Source of the DNA: Bremia lactucae
Taxonomy: Eukaryota; Oomycota; Peronosporomycetes; Peronosporales; Peronosporaceae
Reading direction: 5' to 3'
NCBI RefSeq assembly: GCF_004359215.1
Contig: NC_090615.1
Span: 4,525,710-4,589,709, forward strand
DNA: 64,000 bases
Shown: positions 53,801-64,000 of the stretch, one piece after another
How the letters are laid out: every line of letters begins with the position of its first letter
How positions within the stretch are numbered: position 1 is the stretch's first letter
Translations under genes and position numbers: made by a program
Notes under the pieces: generated by a model
The model's input: the letters and a program-made list of their open reading frames with translations, nothing else
Databases searched by the model: none
What the model was told of the DNA's origin: nothing

Positions 53801-56800
53801 CCCTACTGATTCAGCAATCTCAAGAAAATTTGCAGACCTCTTGAAAAAAGTTGCTTCAGACACACAATCAAAATGTATCTCTGCACCTGGCGATGAGGTA
53901 TCCCTCATCACTTTGAAATTAAAAGTGACAAATAATTTGTCACTTAGTGCCCTAGTTGACTGTGAGGCGTCGAATAACTTTGTTCGTCGCTAGTCGCTTG
54001 AGGGTCGTAGGCTCGAATATGTTGAGCGCGAGATCCCTCCAACGAGGATGACGGTGCGTCTAGCGACAGGCGCCTCAATAACAGCAATGAAACGCGTAGT
54101 GAAATTTCGCTACACGTTGAAAGATTTACAGTACATTGATGATTTTATCGTACGGGATTTGGATGAAAAATTTGATGTCATCCTAGGTTTACCTTGGCTC
54201 AGAAAATAAGAGCCAATAATCAGCTGGCAGCATCGATCCGTTAAGATGCCTGCAACTTGTTCATCAGATGGCCATCCGATGAACGTCTTGAGGTGCCCAC
54301 AAGAGTGTGGATGTACTACGAGTGAGTGCGATAGCCTCGCTTGTAGTACGGTCTTTAGTACAACTGCACAAGATCAGAATGTGATTACTAATCACTCCGT
54401 GGAGTCAGCTGCCGGCGGCTGTCCCAATGCACAGGCAGCGCCAAAGGTCCACCACTCGAATAAGTCGAGTGGATTGAGACATGAATGTACGCCTAGCAAG
54501 CGACATTCAAGGAAGATACCGGTTGTCCAAAATGGACAACACGATGAACCTAAGTCGAGTAAAGAGTCGACGGTAGAGGACCCGACTGTGATAGCGCAAT
54601 CACAGTCGGGAGACGTTAAGGGAATAAGTCCCACGTACTTGAGGAGGAATCTCGTCAGATAGTTAATGCTAACTTGACTTGCCTCCATCCCGAGGGATTG
54701 ATTCCCCGGTAGCCTGTGGATAAACATTAGAAAGAAACCGAGACATTGAATGTCTTGGTTAATGACGGTTCAAGAGTAGGCGCTTATACTCTTGATCTGT
54801 ATGCGCCTCCGAAGTTGATTTCGGAGATAACTCAATTACCAACCCTAGAACCCAAGCGAATCTCGAGAGAACTGCATCGTGGTAGAATCAAGCAGATTTG
54901 CGTACTCATCACAGAGGACGAATACGTAACTGATACTTGGTCAGCGGTATTTTTTGCAGAGAACGAACGGGTTCTCAGCAGCTCATCGATGGACCAAGGT
55001 GTGCTCGATGTGAAGACTCGGATTATGAGATATACTACTTAACCTGGTAGTCGCTTAAAACCAATCCTTTGTACAAGAATTTGATTAAATTCAGGGATAT
55101 ATTCCCTGAAACCGTTCCATGCGAGTCGCCTATGGATAAAGGCACTCGACATGAGATCGAGCTCAAACCGGGCTCGAAGTACTGTTTTATGAAGTAGTGA
55201 CCACTGCCTCGTGAACAAGTACTTGCGATCGATGAATTCTTTATCGATCTATTAAAAGTGGGCTATGTGAGGGAGCTAACCTCCCCACGTAGCTCTCCAG
55301 CCTTCTGTGTGTGAAAGGCCACAGGAGGGTGACGGATAGTGCACGCTTTCAATAAACTGAATGCTGCAACGGTACCGACTCGAACGCCGATACCTAGAAA
55401 AGACCTAATCATAGATGGTTTGTCTAAGAGTACCATCTTTTCGTCTATGGATTTGATGAATGGATTTTATCAGATCCTTATGCGTGGCCGGGACATCACG
55501 TACATAGCGGTGAGCACTCCCAGTGGGATGCTCTGGGAACGGCTAGTAATGCCACAGGTGCTTAATATGCCCCTGCAACATTCAACAGATCATAACGAAT
55601 CTGTTGAGACCGGTGCGAGAATTTACACCGAGTCATTTTGACGATGTATTCGTCCATAGCCGGGTATAGACGGAAAGACGGACGTGGAAGTTCATAAATT
55701 TAACGTTCGTCAGATTCTTACACTTATGCGAAGGCATAAATTGCACGCAAATCTTAAGAAATGTATATTTGCTGCAAGCGAAATGCGACTTCTTGGGTGC
55801 ATCGTCGGTAAACACGGCGTGCGCCCTGATCCCGAAAAGATCAAGGCAATTACCGACTGGCCAGTTCCAGTCGATGTCAAGGAACTTAGAAAGCTCCTTT
55901 TATTAGTGGCGTACTTGCACAAGTACTCCCGCAATTATGCCGAGATGACAGTTCATCTCTCTTGTCTCTTGAAAAAAAAGACAAGAAATGACAATGGAGC
56001 ACTGATTGACAGCGTTCCCTTAAAAGGTATCAAGCAAAGCTTGATGCAATCGCTCATCTTTGCGATTGCAGATCAAGATAGATCATTCCATGTAGTCTAT
56101 TACGCCAGCGATTTGCAATCGGCCGTGCGTTAATGTAATACGATACGGACGGACGGAGCGCGTCGTCTGTTACCAATCGCGTTACGTTTTACGTTGGTCG
56201 GCTCCGCCCGAACCATCAGTACGCGATTTTTTCCAGAGACGGATCTGACCACCCTTTTTAAGAATCCCTGAAAGATTCTTGTGGTCACGAACCAGATACT
56301 CATGCTGAATCCGGAGATTCTCTTGTCGGGTCCGAAGATAAACTGCAATGAGCTGACGACAGCTCATCACGAAGAGCGTGATAATTCCGTTCGTACTCCA
56401 ACATTGTGTAAGCGCTCTTCGACTGGTTTTCCAACCGCTCGATATAGTGAGCCTGCACCGTCTGCTCGGACGAGTGACACTTATTGCGCTCGTGTTCAAG
56501 ACCCTCCTCCAATACATGGAGGTAGCGGTCGAGTTTGTCGATCTTCGACTCTAGATCCGACATACGGGTTAAATCTAATTTTCCTTTCTCCACCACAACC
56601 ATTGGTGGGTTTTCACAGTGGTCAACGTTTCCTGGTGGGACGTATTTTAAATTACCGTGATGTGAAGGGGCATCGAACGAGTTATCTGGATCGCTGGCGC
56701 GGTTATCCACCTTCGCATACCAGCTGGGAACGAGTTTCCCAGCTGGTCGTTGACGTTGAGGGCCTCGTCCGTCAATATGACGAGATCCATCCGATGGATC

Positions 56801-56985
56801 CAAAGGTCCATCGCAAAACACGCGCCCCAGGCGCATGTAAATTGATTGCAAAACGTCAATCGCATCGCGCATCTCTATCGAGATGGGAGCCCTTCACCAG
56901 GGCGGTGAAAGGGAATAGACATTCCCTTTTACTCGCTTCGTGTTGTCAACACAACACGGACAGGGATCATTCATGTGAGGCATGA
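53801..56985 (+). pseudogene. pol: Family B pol (B3), RNase H end and integrase deleted
   Basis: Protease with the same DCE change as B2 (about 53960). RT 55080-56000: MHAFNKLNAATVPTRTPIPR, HFDDVFVHSRV, RLLGCIVGKHGVRPDPEKIK. The RNase H start (DQDRSFHVVYYASDLQSAV) breaks off at about 56180 and joins directly to TFYVGRL-like sequence, removing the remainder of RNase H and the whole integrase. The tail 56281-56985 is open for 234 codons and includes a chromodomain (RFLVGRILNYRDVKGHRTSY, LDRWRGYPPSHTSWE, 56615-56730). Confidence 0.87.
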
Positions 56986-57897
56986 AGACCTGCCACACCA
57001 GACAACCGATGCAATTTATACCTTCCACCGGTTAGGGTTCATTTCTCAAACTTAACGTGAATTTTAAGTTTCCGAAACGAACTCTAACAGGTGCAAGGTG
57101 CTAAGTCTTTGTAGCCAGGCTTTGCGTCTAATGTCTTTGACATTGCTAATGAACACGCTCCAGGCTTGCATCAGCGAGACTTAACCTTGCTTGTTGTTGC
57201 CACTATACATTTGATGCTTAAGAAAAGCATCGAGATAAAAATCTTTCTCAAAGCGAAAGTTCTTCGCGCTGCGATAAAGGCCATGTAGCTTTGTCGCGAT
57301 AAATAAAGGATCATTATTGTTAGAAGTAGTCTCTCCAGACAAGCTACGAACTAGCCGTTCGGGCAAAAGCCACGGGTTTTTCTCAGGTGCAAGACGAGAC
57401 ATTTTAATGTCTACGCTCCCCTGAGTGGTACCCACTGAAGCAGGGGTACTACAAGATCATTTATTACGATGGTTTACGCCATCGTCATCACCACGCACAT
57501 GATAATGTGCGGGTGACGGGACGGAAGACGGTGCTGGCGATGAGGAATCATCATCATCGTCAGACCCAAACATGCTACAGCGAATGCTACTAGCATGTCT
57601 ACCCGATTAAGCCCCCTCATTCAACGTCTCATTGTCAGCCGCCTGACGATGATCAGGCAAATGTTCCGATCTCTCCGAGTCGGCCATTTCGTCCGACTCG
57701 CAACCTTTAAAGAGCTGTCGCATTCACGTGGTGAATCACCACGTGCACTCGCAACATCTAGTGTTGCCGGAGAAGACGATGATACGGCAGACGTAACGTC
57801 TGCCGCAAGAGACAATTATGCGTCGCCCGCGGCTGCATGAATCGCAGCCGAAGGCGCCGCATTATTCGCATACCGCATGGACTTGTTTGTTAACCAT
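56182..57897 (-). pseudogene. Family B antisense ORF (B3 copy)
   Basis: Start at 57897-57895 (MVNKQVHAVCE, early break). Acidic/Ser-rich part (MFGSDDDDDSSSPAPSSVPS) near 57571-57500. Open block 57435-57181: MSRLAPEKNPWLLPERLVRS, LSGETTSNNNDPLFIATKLH, GLYRSAKNFRFEKDFYLDAF. Then 56872-56300, 190 open codons: MRDAIDVLQSIYMRLGRVFC, a proline/arginine linker and the coiled coil DLESKIDKLDRYLHVLEEGL, MLEYERNYHALRDELSSAHC, ending at 56182. The last 700 bases lie opposite the open pol tail. Two long open strands over the same DNA argue for real coding on both. Confidence 0.72.
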
Positions 57898-57977
57898 GCG
57901 ATAAATTTAAAATGATGGTTCTGACCAATCAACATCGTTTTTAGTTAAGGGGTCTAATAGTAACCATTCTACCCAAT

Positions 57978-58013
57978 GACAGTCAGAGTGATTGTCGTTT
58001 AAGGGAGGGGTGA
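57978..58013 (+). other. Polypurine tract and adjoining hairpin of B3
   Basis: GACAGTC (57978-57984) and GATTGTC (57990-57996) pair with one G-U and a 5-base loop. The polypurine tract AAGGGAGGGG (58001-58010) follows, and the 3' LTR starts at 58014. The tract primes plus-strand DNA synthesis in LTR elements generally. Confidence 0.7.
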
Positions 58014-58438
58014 TGTAACGGGGTGTATCGTTACATGAATTTAACAGCTGAAGTTTGTTAATATGTTATCGAAAAGGTAGAGAATATTTGGAGAATATTA
58101 CTTTACGAAGTAATATTTGGAAAGCTTATCCATTGGTAGATATAGGCCATTATCTCTACTTGCCTCGCGGTCCAGTCAGCGCTGGACGCGCGCAAAGAGA
58201 GAGACAGATAAGACTTTATTACATGTATTGCGTTAGTTTATAATTAAGTTAGTATTAAATAGATAGAAACAGAACAACTTAAATTATATTAAATACAGTT
58301 TACTTTTAATTCTCTTTATTTAAAGAGAGTCTTCCTCTGCACGTACTAGTGTACGTGAAGTGACGTGAGGCACCACTCGCACTGAAGCAGTAAGTGGACT
58401 TGTACTGAAGCAGTACAAGTCGGCAGTACCCTGTTACA
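58014..58438 (+). repeat. 3' LTR of B3
   Basis: 425 bases, TGTAACGGGGTGTATCG to CCTGTTACA. Contains an 11-bp perfect stem GACTTGTACTG/CAGTACAAGTC with loop AAG near 58397-58421. The first twin hairpin is shortened. Confidence 0.92.
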
Positions 58439-59781
58439 CCCCCCCTTAAATGTAGGTCATGCTAAACGGTTAAGTTAATGGAGGCCGATCCTAGTCGCCA
58501 ACAGAAACGAAGACAAGCATTACGTCGATCGCGCGTGCAAGCGGAAGTTATCGATAGCGCAAGTTTGTTCCTTCGAAATTTTATACACAGCACCATCAGT
58601 AAAGTTAAGGTTAAGAAGACAAAGCCAATCAGTGAATAAGTAGTGAAGCTGAAGGCCAGCGAAAGAGGTGGCCAAGTTCCAGGAATGGCAACGACAAGCC
58701 TTTAGTTGCCTCGTGACTTTAAAGAAGAATGAAGAACGACTGGTGGTGTTGCGAAATTCAAAACTGTTTGAAAGCGCGTAAAGGACTTTGCCAAGCTTTT
58801 AAGGAATTTTAAGTAAAATGGAACGCAAACATCTATACCAAGCCTTTTAGAGTCTAGTGTCAGTGGAGTTGCTACCTCAATTCCGAGGACGGGCGGTATC
58901 GAACCCAGCCAGACGGTTCACAAATTGCAGCTGAAAAATTGCACGCAAGCTGCAATAAATCGAGACAGCCCAAGGCAAAGCTTCAGTAAAGTATTACGTC
59001 GATAACCAAGACGCTACTCGGTCACGAACATTCGGCGGGTTGTTAAGATTAAATTCTTACGTACTTCTTACCACAAGTGCGACCGAAAGGTGACGATTTA
59101 ACGGTGGAGGATATAGGCCAGACATACCGATCGGAACGTAATTTGCCCAAAAAAAGAAGCCAGTGCTTAGAACTATTCACAGCTCCGTAGGAAATACAAT
59201 CCTAAAGAGTAAATTGAACGAATTTGAAGAGATACGGATGAGCGCAAAATTTGCATGCGGAATTTGTCAAGCTCATGGTGGATTAGCGTTTAGACTAATC
59301 GCAATCCGAATCGGCACAAGGCTCAGAGCCACTGGTACAAACAATTACTACTTTATGCATGCTCTATCTGTCCTTGTCCCAGCATTGCAATTATGTATTG
59401 TGAAATTGCAAAAAAACGGGTTGGAAGAGTGAAGCACAAACAGTCGGAGTGAATACTGTTGCGTGTCACAAAATAGGGGTTTGCGACTATTATGGAAGTG
59501 ATTAACTTGCTGACGCTTGTTTTATCTACTCTCCTGATGACTCATTTCTACTTAGGGTAGTTATCTGTAACCGTTAATGAGTGGATGCAGGCTAATCCAC
59601 AATTTATATCGTTTCAAATTAAGTTGTATATAATACCGAAGCTCGTAGCCATGAACACGGCTCTTCAATGCGATCGCTTGATTATTAAAAGATGCTGCAT
59701 TTGTTATTGTGTCGTGCTATAGAAGTCCTTATGTCAACATTATGACGCCATACAGTAATCGAATTGCACGATGCCAATGCG
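58439..59781 (+). other. Unassigned region with coding-like relics
   Basis: Begins CCCCCCCTTAAATG, which on the minus strand reads like a polypurine tract (TTTAAGGGGGGG) next to TGTAAC. From 58478 a 53-codon ORF reads MEADPSRQQKRRQALRRSRV then QAEVIDSASLFLRNFIHS. Further plus-strand stretches follow in shifted frames (VAKFQEWQRQAFSCLVTLKK, NEERLVVLRNSKLFESA, about 58668-58785; 89 codons at 59163-59432). The layout (purine tract then an ORF heading away from the LTR) mimics the antisense ORFs of A-C, so this may be the 3' end of a fourth element on the minus strand. Not matched to a family. Confidence 0.4.
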
Positions 59782-60334
59782 TGTAACGGGCTAAAAATGC
59801 CCTAATGTTACACATTCCCCGTTAAGTACACTCAGTGTACTTAAGGGGGTGGTCAATTACTAAATAATAGTATTTAGACCCAGCACTCGGGTGTGGTTCA
59901 CATTTGTGACCAACCCTTGTGTATATGATGCACATGGGTGCATTCACATTAGGAGGAATGATGCCCAGCGTCATCCGTGATGACGGCTAGCGTCATCCGT
60001 TACGCGAGGTGTCAAGAAAGATACGCTCACAATACATCTAAAGTGTTACCTATAGAGATGACATTTTAATTGGTAAAAATAGGTATTTATATTTAATACG
60101 ATTAAATATAAATCAGTCTGAAAAGTAATTCCTACTTGGTAAGTGCGCACGAGGAGACGGATTACCGCTCCCGTGAGGACACTTAACCAGTGTACTTAGT
60201 GTGTTGGGTGAGGTCGCTTACGCGCCCACCACAACTACCTCACTGCACGCAAGAGAAGTAGGTTACCGCTTCCTCGCTGTGCTAGGGTGTATGCTTAAGT
60301 AGAGCGTGGCCGCATTACGACGTGCCCGCCTACA
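59782..60334 (+). repeat. LTR of family C (5' LTR of C5)
   Basis: 553 bases, TGTAACGGGCTAAAAATG to CCCGCCTACA. Duplicated GATGACG-type hairpin (59957-60000) as in C3, and the 13-bp AT palindrome at about 60084-60112. Followed by the primer-binding site. Confidence 0.93.
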
Positions 60335-60336
60335 CT

Positions 60337-60346
60337 TGGTAGCACT
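60337..60346 (+). other. Primer-binding site of C5
   Basis: TGGTAGCACT two bases after the LTR end. Confidence 0.85.
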
Positions 60347-60390
60347 TGAAATCCTTCCCACGACCCGCATCTCTGCGTGTGTACGTGAGG

Positions 60391-61473
60391 ATGAGCCTCA
60401 ATATTGATTGGGCTCATTTTTCTCACCTCTCCGAACGTCATCAGGAGGTGGCACGAGCTTATGGCGCAGGGACTTGGTGAACAAGCCCTGGCCAGGCTCC
60501 TAAGTCGGCCTCCTGAGCAACATGTTGCTCAATTGGAGCAGTTTAAGGCATTCGTGCTCGGACAGCGGAGGGCCGCGTCCGAGGCACAGAGCTATGCTGC
60601 GGCGGAGTCCGTCACACAGACTCAGGATGAGCTGAGGCATGAGCAGGCTCGGAGCGAGGCTCTCAACAGGACTGTTGAGATGCTCTCTGCCCGGCCGCAT
60701 CAGCCGAGGCCCATTCGGATGGACCGCCCAAGTTCGATGGAACTGCGGCGCACACGATTGTCCACTGGCTTTTAGCCGTGGAGCAATGCGGTGTCGCCCA
60801 GCTCATCGAGGACGACAGCCGGATGGTGTCGTACGCTATGTCGCATCTGCGCGGTAAGGCCTCAGAGTGGGCTTACTCGGCGCTTATGGCGGACCGAAAG
60901 GCGTTCCCTACATGGGCGATCTTTAAGGATAAGATTCGCGACATGTACCAGCCGCCGAACAACGAAGTGTTGCTTCAGGCGCGCTTCTTTGGGGCGCGAC
61001 AAGCGAAGCGATATCTGCAAGAGTATGTGCAAGAGATGCGCTCGCTGTCGGCGTCCTTCACCGTAGGTCCGATTCCGGAGCACATTAAGGTGTCCACGTT
61101 TATGACCGGACTACGGCATGGCCCATCTCGACAGGCCCTTTTTAGAAAGGTGCCGTCGACGATGGAAGAGGCAATCCAAATTGCCTTAGTTGAGGAGCAA
61201 TCCTACAACAGTGCCTCGGCGACAGCTTGGTATAAGCCGTCGGCCGAAAGGTCAGATTCCACTCCCATGGAGTTGGGCAATGCAGACGTTGTCTGCTATA
61301 AATGCGGTAAGCGCGGCCATATGATGGCACGCTGCTATGCCAGAGTCTTTGCACGGGCAAAAATGCCCAGCAAGAGGACTCCGTTCCCAAAGGGCAATCG
61401 CAAGAACCAGCGTACGAGACGCATGAGTTCTGCATCGACCACTGAGGGGTCGGGAAATGCAGGAGCGCAGTAG
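60391..61473 (+). pseudogene. gag: Family C gag (C5), two single-base frameshifts
   Basis: The ATG at 60391 gives MSLNIDWAHFSHLSERHQEV. A one-base slip near 60455 moves the frame to MAQGLGEQALARLLSRPPEQ, and a missing base near 60722 moves it again. From 60778 the core is open: EDDSRMVSYAMSHLRGKASE, FKDKIRDMYQPPNNEVLLQA, EYVQEMRSLSASF, TMEEAIQIALVEEQS. The knuckle C-YK-C-GKRG-H-MMAR-C is perfect (about 61291-61332), followed by a basic tail. It stops at TAG 61471-61473. This is the best-kept family C Gag in the window. Confidence 0.88.
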
Positions 61474-61491
61474 GGGCGGGATGCCCTACTG
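61468..61491 (+). other. Hairpin enclosing the gag stop codon (C5)
   Basis: CAGTAGGG (61468-61475) is the exact complement of CCCTACTG (61484-61491). The gag stop TAG lies in the left arm. In the -1 frame the DNA reads AVGAGCPTDADSEANSKFR into the pol frame. Same spacing as in A and B. Confidence 0.78.
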
Positions 61492-64000
61492 ACGCGGACT
61501 CTGAAGCTAACTCTAAGTTTAGAGTTGTGGAACAAATGGGTAGCATAGTCCCTGAGGTCTCGAACTTTCGGACCTCAACCCTGCTGGTCTATAGCGCTCA
61601 AGTACGAGGCTATGACCAGGTACTGACCCTCCTAGTGGATTCGGGTGCATCACAAAATTATGTGAAACTCGCGGCTCTAAGAAAGAGACCGGCAATATTT
61701 GAGTCGCTTTGCCAGAATGGCAAGCGAGAAGAGGCGACCGTTCGTTTAGCGAACAGAGCGCTCGTTAAGTCTGAGGGAGTTCAGGTAGAACTCGCCTTCA
61801 GCTTTAGTGACTTCTCTTGTAAAGAGAAGTTCGCAGTGCTAGGTATGGAGAGTCCGTATGACCTCATCCTAGGCATGCCATGGTTGGGAAAGTACAAACG
61901 ATGCATAGACTGTGGTACACGCACAGTTGCAAACTCTACGCAGGACACCGGAAAGGATGTGCTCTTGCGAGAAGCGTATGCAACTGATGTCGTGTCGAAC
62001 ACAGTTGAGGGTGCGTTGACGGGATGTCAAACGTCACCAATTCCTACCCAGCTCGTGGAGACTGAGGTAGTGAATAGGACGATGACAAGTAGTCATGCGT
62101 CCGAATGTCCTGCACAGAGCCGAGAGCCTGTGGCAGTAGACGGCGAGCTGACAAGAAGTCATGCGTCGCATAAACCGGCACAGTGCCTAGAGCCTGGCGT
62201 GGTTGGAACGGGTGCGTTAGCCATGAATGCAACGGCACCCGCTTTCCAGAAAAAGTTCGTGGTGACTCGAAGAACGAGTACCCGACAGATTAGGACGATC
62301 AAAGGCACGTCTAAACGAGTGACCTTTGGATCAGTCTCTAATAAAGAGGACGGGCCTTCGAACGAGGTGTTCGAGGCCGTCAAAGACGAAATTGCGGAGG
62401 CATCCTCAGTTGAGGTGCTCCGGCAAGTCTTTAAATCTGCCGAGGAGATAGTAAATCTCCCGGAGATGTCGTGGGATCTGTTCCTTGCCGAATTAAAGGA
62501 AGGAAAGATCCACGAAATAGTCGCACCAGTTCCAGAAGAGAACTTGGTGGACTGCTGCTCGTCGTCCACAATGGACGAGAGCGTCCTAGAAACGGACAAA
62601 AAGAAGCGGTACGCTGCTCAAGGCTGGGATGCCTTGAGAGACAGTCCGTTCTTTGAGGTTCTGTGGAAACATCGTGATGTGTTCCCAGAAGAAGTGCCGA
62701 GCCGCCTACCAGCAGATAGGGGCATCGGGCACGAGATAGACCTCGAACCTGGCACCAAGTATTGTGTGACCAGGCACTGGCTGTTGCCGAAAGAGCAAGT
62801 CGATTATATTGATGATTTCTTCGACGAGCGAGCCAAGGCGGGACATGTGCGTGAGAGCAGATCGCCTCACTGCAGCTCGACCTTTTGTGTGCGTAAAGCC
62901 ACAGGTAGATGGTGCGTAGTTCATGCTTACAATAAGCTGAACACGGCAACCATACCGGCGCAAACGCCAATCCCGCGGAAAGAAATCTTGTTGAACTCCA
63001 TTGAAAAGTCAAATATCTTTCCGCGTTGGATTTGAAGGATGGTGGCTACTATTAGGTACTCATGCGAGAGTCTGATGTTGCCAAAACAGCTTTATGCATC
63101 CCAAGCGGTATGCTTTGGGAGTGACTCGTGATGATACAAGGTTTAAAAAACGCACCAGCGACATTCAACCGAGTGGTGGCTCACGTGATGCGTCAGCACC
63201 GTGCTTTCGCGCCCCATTACTTTAACGATGTATTCGTGCATCGTAGGGCCGAGGACGGGCTGTGCGCAATCGAGTCGCACAAGCGTCATTAAGACGTTGT
63301 GTTGCCGTAGATACACATGGTGTACGAGCAGACCCAGACAAGGTAAAATCAGTAAGGAATGGCCAATCCCACGGCATGTGAAGGTTCTGCGCCAATTCCT
63401 AGGGCTCGCTAATTACTTGCATAAATATAGCAAGAATTATGCGGAGCAAACTAAACCATTATCTGATCTCCTTAAAAAGGACACAGAATGGGTTTGGTTA
63501 AAAGAACAAGAAGATGCGTTCACATCAGTGAAGCAATCTCTTGTAGAGGCACCGGTCTTGGCATTGCCAGACGCGGATAAGCCCTTTAGCGTCGTCTGCG
63601 ATGCAAGTAATTTTGCAATCGGCAGCGCGCTCATGCAGAAGGATGACGACGGCGTTGACCGTGTCATCTCTTATCAGTCCCGGCTATTAAAAGCCGCGGA
63701 ACTGAATTACCCTGTGCATGACAAAGAGCTACTTTCAATAAAGTATGCTCTTGTCAAGTTTCGTGTGCACCTATTGGGCACCGAACCATTTGTGGTTTAT
63801 ACGGATCACGCATCACTGCGGACCGCAATAAACTCACCGCACCTCTCGCCTAGAATGGCAAGATGGCTCACATTCTTCTCTGAATTTAATTTCAAAGTTG
63901 AATATAAGCCGGGTAAGTCGAATGTCTTGGCTGACGCTTTATCGCGCAGACCAGACTTCGAGGTTAGACACCAGGAAAGTGTGTCTAGTGCGAAAGCACA
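61470..64000 (+). pseudogene. pol: Family C pol (C5), runs off the window
   Basis: Open in one frame from the gag stop to 63035 (over 500 codons). Protease: TLLVDSGASQNYVKLAALRK with the D-S-G loop intact, YDLILGMPWLGKYKRCIDC. A long linker leads to RT: DRGIGHEIDLEPGTKYCVTR, FCVRKATGRWCVVHAYNKLN, TPIPRKEILLNS. A frameshift near 63025 and a stop near 63121 follow; the catalytic box reads YFND instead of YFDD (about 63221), so RT is dead. RT thumb/RNase H is open again from 63387 to the end: VVCDASNFAIGSALMQKDDD, NYPVHDKELLSIKYALVKFR, VYTDHASLRTA, LADALSRRPDF. Pol is in the -1 frame relative to gag. Confidence 0.9.

Larger units (their letters stand above)
52381..58438 (+). mobile_element. Ty3/gypsy family B element B3, internally deleted
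   Basis: Two LTRs in the same orientation (52381-52818, 58014-58438) enclose primer-binding site, gag, partial pol, antisense ORF and polypurine tract: 6058 bp. About 2 kb of RNase H end and all of integrase are missing, so it would depend on other copies. Flanks acacg and ccccc show no target duplication. Confidence 0.88.

Noticed and set aside
60404..60775. Separate small gene in front of gag C5
   Set aside because: It is the middle of gag in a shifted frame between two single-base slips, shown by comparison with C2.
62431..63012. 193-codon minus-strand ORF, with a relative at 18237-18668 (+)
   Set aside because: It lies exactly opposite the conserved RT start in C5 and C2, so its conservation follows from pol. 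Unlike the 3' antisense ORFs it never extends beyond pol.
1..64000. CRISPR arrays, rRNA, tRNA or bacterial gene clusters
   Set aside because: Looked for regularly spaced short repeats and conserved RNA gene motifs; none seen. The repeats present are LTRs and pol domains.

Overview
The window reads as a repeat-rich, gene-poor stretch of an oomycete nuclear genome, most likely a downy mildew or Phytophthora relative. This is inferred from one secreted protein with an RXLR-like/EER layout (51516-51941), an oomycete-type Inr/FPR core promoter in front of it, and the family content. No rRNA, tRNA, CRISPR array or bacterial operon was seen. About 90% of the sequence is nested, broken Ty3/gypsy LTR retrotransposons. 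They fall into three families, called A, B and C here by their LTRs (A begins TGTAATGGGG, B TGTAACGGGG, C TGTAACGGGC). All three appear to use the same primer-binding site (TGGTAGCACT), carry a gag with a CCHC knuckle, have a pol ordered protease-RT-RNase H-integrase-chromodomain, and carry an extra antisense ORF (aORF) that starts near the 3' LTR and runs back into the pol tail.

Layout. 1-3095 A1 (+), ending in a 100-N gap. 3196-6752 3' half of C1 (+) with its LTR. 6984-7211 integrase scrap of another gypsy element (-). 7212-13973 A2 (+) with 5' LTR; 13974-14462 a second, diverged aORF module. 14463-21417 C2 (-), nearly complete with both LTRs. 21418-21784 hAT transposase fragment. 21785-27115 B1 (+). 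27257-29708 3' end of a B element (-). 29709-31340 LINE reverse-transcriptase remnant. 31343-34733 3' half of C3 (+), interrupted by an 837-N gap. 34892-40818 B2 (+), joined tail-to-tail to A3 (-, 40820-47432). 47433-49591 C4 (+) 3' end, then fragments of older C LTRs to about 50000. 50000-52380 is the only stretch that is mostly not retroelement and holds the effector candidate. 52381-58438 B3 (+), an internally deleted element with both LTRs. 58439-59781 unassigned. 59782-64000 C5 (+), running off the window.

Every retroelement is broken by stops, frameshifts, deletions or catalytic substitutions, so none looks autonomous. Comparing the copies still shows conserved, little-explained structure: the aORF with a C-terminal coiled coil in all three families; a 24-nt inverted repeat around the gag stop codon in all three; hairpins next to the polypurine tract in B and C, and twin hairpins just before the primer-binding site in B, with compensatory changes; and two blocks of near identity with sharp edges (35686-38359/53111-55784 direct, 3452-4365/16618-17531 inverted) that suggest gene conversion or assembly chimerism.
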